From Caenorhabditis remanei (Eukaryota > Nematoda > Chromadorea > Rhabditida > Rhabditidae), in contig NC_071330.1 in NCBI RefSeq assembly GCF_010183535.1, forward strand, positions 620,001 through 684,000: a stretch of 64,000 bases of DNA. The letters are read 5' to 3'. Shown one piece after another: positions 56,396-64,000 of this stretch. The first letter of the stretch is position 1; every line of letters begins with the position of its first letter. Below the pieces are notes generated by a model. It was given only the letters and a program-made list of their open reading frames with translations. It did not search any database and was not told the origin of the DNA. The translations under genes were made by a program, and so were the position numbers.

Positions 56396-57103
56396 GGTCT
56401 AGAGATAGGTCCCAGGTTCTCTTATTTTAAATTATCACCAGCAAAAATCTTGGTAGATCAACATTTTTCATTTGTGTGTTATGACGCAAATTCCACCTGC
56501 CTTCCATATCCCCCCTTGTTTTCATTTTGACCAGTTTTATTGCATATTTTTATTAACATTTCCTTATTTATATAATTTTAATCCAATTTATGACGACGTG
56601 CTCAAGAATTGTATAATTAAATCAGCACACCTATTTCCGGTGTTTAAAAATAAGGGGAAAGAGATAAGAGCACGTTTTTGAGATTAGTGAAATGTTAATT
56701 TTGTTTATGGTTACAAAAGATCAAGAGAGAGAGAAACCTTGTGATTTTTTATTCTGGAAGAGTGGATTCATGATTTTATGAAAATTTCTGGACTTTTTGG
56801 AAAAATTTATAACCATTGTCAAGGGGGTATAAAAGTTGAAGCCCGAGATTTAATAATTTTCGGAACTTTTTAGAGTGTCACACGTTTTTACCATCACATT
56901 GGTAACTGATGAGGATTTCAAAAAACGTCAAAAATGTTTTTGTGAAAAAGTTGTGCACATTTTTTGAGTTCGGGCCGGCTTTTTCGTAATTTTCGCGTTT
57001 TTGGCACTGTTTCCTTGTGAATTTGTAAATTTACTAGACTGGTAGTTTAAGATGTCTCGAAAACTCCTTTTCCAAGAATTACTGTAAAAAAAAGTATGTT
57101 GTT
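56396..57103. other. Spacer without a supported gene
   Basis: AT-rich, with short open frames only and no convincing splice-bounded exon. Confidence 0.5.
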
Positions 57104-57363
57104 ACTGTCGAAAAAATAAAGTTTCGACAAGGATTTTCAAAAAAAAATTCGCGCGCTGAAACGCGCAAGCGCATAAAGTTCTGGGCGGAGCTTAAACTGC
57201 AAGCTTAAATAAGCGGCGCGGTTCTAATTCCAGTTGTTTTTTTCCAAATTAAGAACCGCGCCACTTGCAGTTTAAGCTCCGCCCAGAACTTTATGCGCTT
57301 GCGCGATTCAGCGCGCGAATTTTTTTTTGAAAATCCTTGTCGAAACTTTATTTTTTCGACAGT
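57104..57363. mobile_element. Complete foldback element, family F8, 260 bp
   Basis: Ends are ACTGTCGAAAAAATAAAG and its complement. Arms of about 115 bp include CGCGCTGAAACGCGCAAGCG and GGGCGGAGCTTAAACTGCAA. It abuts the F1 element that starts at 57367. Confidence 0.85.
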
Positions 57364-57366
57364 ATA

Positions 57367-57817
57367 TACAGTACCGGACAGAACGGTATCAATTTTGGCT
57401 ATTTTCAGTGGACCAACTTTGAGAGTTTGTCATGGTAATTCTGATTGTCACATCAAGTAGATTTTTAATGGATCGTACAGATCAAAAGTTGAGCTTCATT
57501 TTTGTAGTTGACAACTTTTTTTTGTACGGACACTCCCTAGAGAGTTATGGTCACTTTAAGAAGACAGCTCAAAAATCACTATTTTGCACTGAAATGGGTT
57601 GATTTGAGAGAGAAATTACTTTATCGATATGTAACCTGCCGGGGAGTGTCCCTACAAAAAAATGGTCAACTACAAAAATTATGTGCTATTTTTGCTCTGT
57701 TCAGCACGTGCAAAATTGAGTTTATCGGACAATCAGGTAACACCGAATTACACTGTCAAAGTTGGTCATTTTCCACAGAAAACAGCCAAAATTGATACTT
57801 TTTTGTCCGGTACTGTA
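57367..57817. mobile_element. Foldback/MITE, family F1
   Basis: Bounded by TACAGTACCGGACAGAACGG and TTTGTCCGGTACTGTA. The right half is very close to that of the copy at 2831-3297 (GGACAATCAGGT, CACTGTCAAAGTTGGTCAT). Confidence 0.85.
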
Positions 57818-59379
57818 ATTGTACGGCATACAATTTTGTGTCACTTTACGGTGTGTTGTAAGTTCAGATTCTGAAAAAAACTTTCTCACACTCATATTCA
57901 CTTACTTAATTTCTTTTGCCTTCATCCCTCCCTCCCCCCATTCCACTAAAACAAGTGAAAACAGAAAAAGCGAACGGTTTTGATCCAATCGTCAAATAGT
58001 TTTCATTTCACTTTTTTCCCCTCTAAAACGAAAATGTGGTGGCGTGAGAAAGAATGGATTTGACCGCAATCGAGTGCCGAGAATCTTTGAATTGGAATCA
58101 TGGAAAACGAGGGGGATGTCTCCAAGGAATTCCGATGGATTTAATTTTGTTTTGTTCTTTTAAAATCTTGCTCTTTGCTCTTTTATTGTTCACGTGGTTT
58201 AAAAGAGTGTAGGAGGGAATTTGATAGATTTTTCTTAGATTTTCATTATGTGAAACACGTTGAGCAGCGTTTTTTCTCGTTTTTACCTTTACTGAAATAT
58301 ACGCCAAACAAACGCAATATATAAATTTGGCACTCAGCCAAGTCTTTTTTGGCACCATGCCAACCGTTGTGCAAGGACCCAGCGAATCACTTTGGTGATC
58401 TGTAACTTTCCAGGGAGCTCTCGTTCCAAAAAGTTTTCAACTACAAAAATAAAGATCTACGTTTAATTTACACTTTCTACAAAAAAAAGGGGAAAATAAG
58501 ATTAGTTTTTCGCCAAAATCAGCTGGTTTAAAAATCCGCTTATGCCTGTTTTCCGGGGTCTACCAGTTTTAGAAGCTCGAGCTAACTGAAACTTTACCTA
58601 TTGAAGGTTCAAATGTTTGATCATTGTCTGAATAAGAGACATGAGGTTCTCCCTGCAAAAACTATACTCAATACCCTTTTTTCAGCATCCAAAATTTCTC
58701 AAAAACTCGAAAACTCGTATTTTCTGAAAATCCCAGCACGATTTTTGTTCCATTCCCTCCTAACTTCTAAATCAGCTTATTTCATAAGAATCATTTCTCT
58801 TCTCTCGGGTGTCCCCCCGTTCCGCGGTTCTCTCGTTGTCTGCGTCTCTCTCTCTCTCTCTCGATGAGACTGTCGAGGGAAAAGCTTTGCGGCTATCCGA
58901 TTTAGTTGGTGGTGTGCGGGAGAAAATATATAGATAGAGAAGAGAGAGACTGTTCCTCTCTCTATTCCGATACAACAATATACACATAGAAATAGAGAAA
59001 AAAGGGAGAGGGCTGATTGACCAGACGAATCGAGGAAACGAATCGAGAAGAAGAAGAAGAAGCATTGAATTTCAATCCGATTTATGTCTTTTCCACCATT
59101 TATTGACTGGTCAGGTGGGCGCATCTTTTTGGTTTTGAAGGGCGTTCTTTTTTCGGGAATTTTTGGAATTTAAAGAATTTCCTTATCACTGTTTTTCTAC
59201 TTTTTCTGTTTTTTGGTTTTTAGCAGAAAACTGAAACAATCTCATTGAAAACTAGGTTTCAGATAACATTAAATGTGAAAATTACTCTCAACATTCCTAG
59301 AAACCCCTATAAGTTTGGTGGCGAACGTATTTTTTGTAGATCTGAATCAATTTTTGTGATTTTCTAAGTAAAAATGAAG
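57818..59379. other. Spacer without a supported gene
   Basis: Includes a C/T-rich stretch (57900-57960), a (TC)n tract at 58844-58862 and purine-rich GAGAGAG DNA at 58935-59060. Short open frames on both strands here are driven by these low-complexity tracts. Confidence 0.5.
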
Positions 59380-59900
59380 TCCTCCTAATTTAAAACTATT
59401 AGAAATGAGTTCAGCCCCCTTGAAAACCTCTAAAAACTCTTTTTGAGCATTTTTGAAAATTCAGTGGTGGCCGAGTGGTTAAGGTAGACACCACCAATCT
59501 GGCAACCAGGGTTCGAACCCCACCTAAGCTAAATAGCATCTGTTTTCCAGTTTTAATTTTTTGTAAGTGTTATCCTACATACCAAATAAGTTTCTGGGTT
59601 GTTTTCATGTTTTTTCTTAACGATTTGAAATTCTAGACTTTTTGAGATTTAGAAAAATGTTGATTTCTCTGTGAAAATAAGGTTTTTGGTGCTTAAAAAT
59701 GTGAAAAATAATTTGAAACTATGAAATGAGTTCAGCACCCTCGAAACCCCCTAAAAATCTTCTGAAATTTAGTTTTTGAGCGTTTTTCGGAAAAAAAAGT
59801 GGTGGCCGAGTGGTTAAGGTAGACACCACCAATCTGACAACCAGGGTTCGACCCCCGACTAAGCTAAATATCATCTGTTTTTCTGTTTTAATTTTTTTGC
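59380..59900 (+). repeat. tRNA-like module array, block 5 (two plus-strand units)
   Basis: Cores at 59464-59522 and 59799-59857, 335 bp apart. They keep complete A-box (GGCCGAGTGGTTAAGG) and B-box (GGTTCGA) and the same flanking phrases, although 3.6 kb from block 4. Confidence 0.85.
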
Positions 59901-60254
59901 GACTTTTCTGATGATTAAAAATGCGTTTCAGTCTGGTTTTAAGGAGTTCAAACCTATTTTGAAAATTTGGAACTTTTTTCTCTGAAAGAATTTTCTCTCA
60001 TTGAAAGTTTGCACCTGTAAAGAACTAACCAAAAATCCTACAGTGACTAATTATTTCATATTTTTCAATGTGATTAAAGAATTGTGTGCTTAGCTGCCCA
60101 CCATCAACCGCTGTCCTGTCCCATCACCTCCCTGACTCATAACATTTCAACTGTCCATTCAATTTTCAATTTCACTGACGTACGATACGCAGCATAATGA
60201 AAAATTAGCTGAGTATCGACTTTCAGTTTTTCACCGACGTGACATCCACGCTAG

Positions 60255-60430
60255 TCATATTTCGTTTATTTCAGATTCCAATACTTCTGAAAATTTTAAG
60301 AGACATTTATCGTTGAAGCATATGCTAAAAATTGCTCTAAACGCCACAATTCCCGTTCTCCTGACCCAAAATGAGAGCCTTCGTGGAAGAGTTTTTCTGC
60401 GCAGCCGTGTAGTCCTCTCGGACAAGATCC
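60255..60430. mobile_element. Single arm of foldback family F3
   Basis: Contains ATTTCAGATTCCAATACTTC, AAATTGCTCTAAACGCC and GCCGTGTAGTCCTCTCGG. The second arm is not found nearby. Confidence 0.6.
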
Positions 60431-61043
60431 CATGAATCTTTCTCTCACAAATGAAATCCCCAACATGTGGTTCTAAGTATTTTCCTGAGGAGTCCCTGTT
60501 CTTGTCATCATGTTTCTCTTTATCTCTTTTTCTTCCCAATTCTCCCATACATTTGTATTCCAATAATATGTACAATATGTATGTGTGTCGTGGAATATTT
60601 GTATGTATATACATACATGATGTGGAAGGCATCATCAATATCCCTATCCGAAAAGTACTGTTGGTTTTTGGCTCCGGTAATCTTTATATTTTCACGTTTT
60701 TTGAAAAATAATAGTCCGGTGGCTCAGTAGGATTTAAGACCAGCACAATATGTACATCTGGAGACGCGAATCCGAACGGGTTTTTTGATAGTTTTCTTTC
60801 ATTTCTCAATCTAATTTTCTCATCTTTTACCCCGGTACAGTCCTATTTTTCTTCTAATAATGAAAATCACAGTACCATTGTAAAGGTCTGTGACAGTGAC
60901 ACATTCATTCAATTCATACCGCCCATTCAACTTTTTCTTCCCCACACAATTCTCATTTTTACCACCGCCTCAGGTTCTTTTGATATCGTGTTTTTCTTCG
61001 AAAGTTTTCTTCATCGTTCAAACTTTTCTTCTTATTTTCATAC
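60431..61043. other. Spacer without a supported gene
   Basis: Includes a short palindrome ATGTATGTATATACATACAT at about 60599-60618 and an A-box-like GGTGGCTCAGTAGG at 60717-60730. Nothing else is supported. Confidence 0.5.
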
Positions 61044-61480
61044 TTCCCGGTACATAACTCACTTCAAACTGACTTTTATGAGCTGAAAATATACCAAAAT
61101 GTAGATCTCGGCGAGTTCTATATTTATGACTTACTACGGGTCGGATGGTTAGTTATTACAGTACCGCAGGTCGGAATAAAATGTCAAAAAACGTGAAATC
61201 ACCATAAAAACCATTTGGCTCATTTTCTAACCGATTCCTATCCATTTCTTTTCTTAGATATTAGAATTTTACAGTTTTTCAAAGTTTTGACATACCATAC
61301 TTTTACAATGTTTTCCTCAGTTTTAGTGTCAGTTCACCCTAATTTCGGCCAGACCCCTGAAGTGATATCATTTTTTTAAATCCATCTTATAGAACTCGCC
61401 GAGATCTACATTTTGGTGTAAATTTCATCTCATAATATTGAGTTTCAAGCTAGTTACGGGCCAGCCCGGTTGTCATAACT
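61044..61480. mobile_element. Foldback element, family F9, older copy
   Basis: Left arm TATACCAAAATGTAGATCTC, GGCGAGTTCTATATTTATG and TACGGGTCGGATGG; right arm AGAACTCGCCGAGATCTACA and TAGTTACGGGCCAGCCCGG. Confidence 0.75.
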
Positions 61481-62299
61481 CCAATTATTGCAAAAAATGA
61501 AAAGTACAGTATTCCATCTTCTCCGACGTCCGACGTACATACCCCGTGTTTTGTTGAATAATTTTCCAAATACTTATACCTACTCTAGTCACTGAAACCC
61601 TGCCACCGTCTCATCCGTCCCCCCTGCTAAACCTAACCTCCGACTATAACTGTACAACTGTTTCTTCTGATGTGGCGGTGTCTTCTCCGCTCATAAATTG
61701 CAATGTTTGCAACAAAAAAGGGTGATCGTCGGGGGGTAACCCGGTAAGAGAGAGATCAGTAGAGAAACAAAAAGAGTGACACGTTTTATTTATTTTTTTC
61801 TGCATAAGCGGACGGAGAAGCAGAGATAGGTAAAGAGATGGGGTGTTCTGTTCTTTCCCTATTGTATTGTGTGAATGTTATGGACGCGTGGCAATATGTG
61901 GAGTCGGTTGGTAGGAAAAATAAAAATCTTGTTATGATAGAATGTTTTGATGCTTCCGAACACCTATATTTTGACGCGACTTACCAGCGTCTATTCTCCT
62001 AGCTCAAAGATCTACCGTAATACTTTGTCGAAATTGTCTTAAATTTCGCCCGAACCCCTCAAAAACCCTGGGAACCTTCCAAACACCAAAAACTAGCCTA
62101 GTGAAGTTTTTGCCTAACTTGCAATTAACAATCTTGGTCTTTCATTCTCCTTACAGTAACTAGAGGACCGAACGGGCCTTACGTCCTAAGCACGACCACC
62201 AAATCAAGTACCTAGCTTGAAACCTCATCAAAACTGTCTGAAGTTGCGTTTAGTCATTTTGAAACCCTCGAAATCCTATATTTACTCTAAAAAACCTTC
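61481..62299. other. Spacer without a supported gene
   Basis: Ordinary AT-rich intergenic DNA with a few GC-richer phrases (GATCGTCGGGGGGTAACCCG at 61723). I see no exon, tRNA or clear repeat. Confidence 0.45.
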
Positions 62300-62890
62300 T
62301 TAGAGGAGGACAGAAGTCATATTTTTATTTCAGACTTTTCTCATAGAAACTTTTATAATAGACTTCTATTATGCTAAAAATTGCTCTAAACGCCACTATT
62401 CCCGTTCTCCTGACTCAAAATGAGCTTTGGTGGAAGAGTTTTTACACGCGGTCGTGTAGTCCACTCGGACAAGATTATTTCTCAATTCTTCGCTTCCTCA
62501 CTTTTCCATATCGGAAAAAATGGAAAAAGTACAAAAATTTGTTTGGAAAAAGATGCCTTAATTGGTTACACTGACCAAGCCTTAAAATATAGTCAGAGTA
62601 CCTTGGTCATTGTATAATTTTTGTCAGTGTAACATTAGAACGGAACTGTATTTGCTCAAAAACTATGATTTCAGATTTGGAATTTCTATTTTTTCGAGAT
62701 ATAAATGGAAATGAAACCTATGAGAGTTTATTGAAAAAAAAGGAGGAAACGAAGAATTGAGCAAAAATCTTGTCCAAGAGGACTACACGGCCGCGCGGAA
62801 AAAAACTCTTCCACCTAGGCGTCAGCAGAACGGGAATGGTGGCGTTTTGGAGCGATTTCAAGCATACGCGTCAATAATATTTTCGGAAAT
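62300..62890. mobile_element. Diverged foldback, family F3
   Basis: Left arm GAGGACAGAAGTCATATTTT, GCTTTGGTGGAAGAGTTTTT and GTCGTGTAGTCCACTCGGA; right arm CTTGTCCAAGAGGACTACAC and ACTCTTCCACC. About 100 bp of unrelated sequence (62525-62640) sits in the middle. Confidence 0.65.
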
Positions 62891-63034
62891 GTAATATTGG
62901 GATATTCGACATATGAATCCAGCCAAATAATTTTTTTCCCGTTTTCTTGTTAAAGTCATTTCCAGAAGTTACATGTGTACACCACCACCTCGTGTCTAGT
63001 CTCCTTCTCTTTTCGTTACCTATTAGTCACGCTC

Positions 63035-63060
63035 AATTGAGCACATCGGTGTGCTCAATT
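63035..63060. repeat. Short perfect palindrome
   Basis: AATTGAGCAC, six-base spacer, GTGCTCAATT. A 10-bp stem that may be coincidental or the remains of an element. Confidence 0.5.
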
Positions 63061-63299
63061 CTCTTTTCTCTCCTTTTTTTTCGAGCCTTTCGAAAAAAAA
63101 GGTCAGGTTTTTCCTTTTTTGTATTATCATTCATTTATAAAATTAAATGAATAGATAGAAAAGATTGTATTATATAATACATTTGACGAGTTTTGTTTGA
63201 GTAGAAGGTGTGTTATTTGCAGAAGAAGGAAGAAGCGATAAGAAGAGTAGAAACACCCCCAAATACTATCAGAATAGGCGACGCGTAGTTTTTGATCTA

Positions 63300-64000
63300 C
63301 GTTATTGATTTTTTTCGATTTAGTAAAAATGGGAAAACCCCAGTGGGCTAAGTCTTGGTTTTCTAGGCTGCTAATCGGAAAATGTGGAATTTTGAAAATT
63401 TTCGGAAAATGGCAGTGACCGAGTTTTCAGTTCATTTGGGTTTCTAGGCCACCAGTTTTCCTTAAAACTTTTTTTGTCAATTTTTTGAAATTTCAGTGGT
63501 ACCCTAAAAATTTTGGAATTTTTTCAATTGAAAGTAGTTTTTCTCGAATTTTTTCGAGTTTTTTAGGTTTATAGGACCGTGGCCTAGGTCATAAGGATTT
63601 CTAGGCCATGATTTTTAAATTTTTAAGATTTTGAGGTTTTCCTATGCCACCCAAGCTTTTAACCTTGAAAACTCGCTTTACCGCAATTTTCTCGAAAATT
63701 TCAACATTTTTCCAGTTTTGTACTTCAAGGCCTAACTTTCGATTTTTTCGGGTTTCTAGGCCACACGCGTTTATTTTGTGGTATACAGATGTCTGGTTAC
63801 ACTATTTTTACCTAAATTTTTAAAGTTTTTAAAAATTTCGAGGCTAAGGGTATCGGTGGCCTAGAGAAACCTCAAAACATTAAAAATTAAAAAAATTGAT
63901 AGCCTAGAAACCCCCAGTCTCGAAAGTAAGACCACCACTTAAAATTCCAAAAATTGAATTTTTAAAAATTGGAAAACATTGGTGGCCTAGACACTTCAAA
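63300..64000. repeat. TTTCTAGGCCA-rich repeat block at the window end
   Basis: Eight or more occurrences of (T)TTCTAGGCCA or its complement TGGCCTAGA in AT-rich DNA (63372, 63442, 63599, 63757, 63848, 63900, 63983). The same phrase occurs in abce-1 intron 5 (41850-41970). The block continues beyond the window. Confidence 0.55.

Noticed and set aside
58772..59124. Overlapping Arg/Glu- and Ser-rich frames
   Set aside because: Driven by GA/TC-rich simple sequence; no splice-bounded exon.
48267..59857. Functional tRNA genes
   Set aside because: No acceptor-stem pairing, position 33 is not U, and D and T stems are incomplete. Only the promoter boxes are conserved.
60712..60780. A tRNA-like sequence with GGTGGCTCAGTAGG
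   Set aside because: B-box is not convincing (GACGCGAATCC) and no cloverleaf forms; left as a possible relic only.

Overview
The window is nuclear DNA of a Caenorhabditis-type nematode. Coding exons are separated by introns with GT...TTTCAG boundaries, some only about 45 bp long. Probable spliced-leader acceptors sit a few bases before several start codons. Dense small palindromic (foldback) transposons fill introns and spacers. A complete ABCE1 gene and a GT31 glycosyltransferase resembling bre-2 lie about 12 kb apart. I recall their C. elegans counterparts being close neighbours on chromosome III, which fits, but the species cannot be named from this sequence.

Layout: 491-7227 (+) Fer-like SH2/tyrosine kinase, 8 exons. 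9036-13676 (+) UPF1-like SF1 helicase, 4 exons. 14548-15429 giant hairpin with a decayed tRNA inside. 15.5-16.2 kb possible gene remnant. 17718-18092 (+) small secreted cysteine-rich peptide. 18932-22719 (-) bre-2-like glycosyltransferase, 6 exons. 22.7-27.3 kb mostly repeats plus one orphan exon candidate. 27347-34714 (-) helical-repeat protein, possibly neurochondrin, 9 exons. 35754-42186 (+) abce-1, 6 exons, divergently arranged with the previous gene across about 1 kb. 43021-43904 (-) secreted protein with a bacterial-toxin-like domain and glycine-zipper tail. 46366-46528 (+) second copy of the last abce-1 exon. 46.5-64 kb has no gene I can support.

The most unusual part is 48.2-59.9 kb. 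It holds 20 copies of a module, often spaced about 300-325 bp, each with a tRNA-like core keeping RNA polymerase III A-box and B-box sequences at tRNA spacing but lacking the acceptor pairing and the U33 of a working tRNA. This looks like a tRNA-derived SINE or satellite. A second point is the toxin-like gene, which sits between two direct copies of the abce-1 3' end, so its arrival may be linked to that duplication. At least ten families of foldback or simple repeats recur across the window. One supplies the 5' splice site of the bre-2-like gene.

All exon models come from reading frames, splice consensus and phase bookkeeping (each total length is divisible by three). No transcript or database evidence was available.
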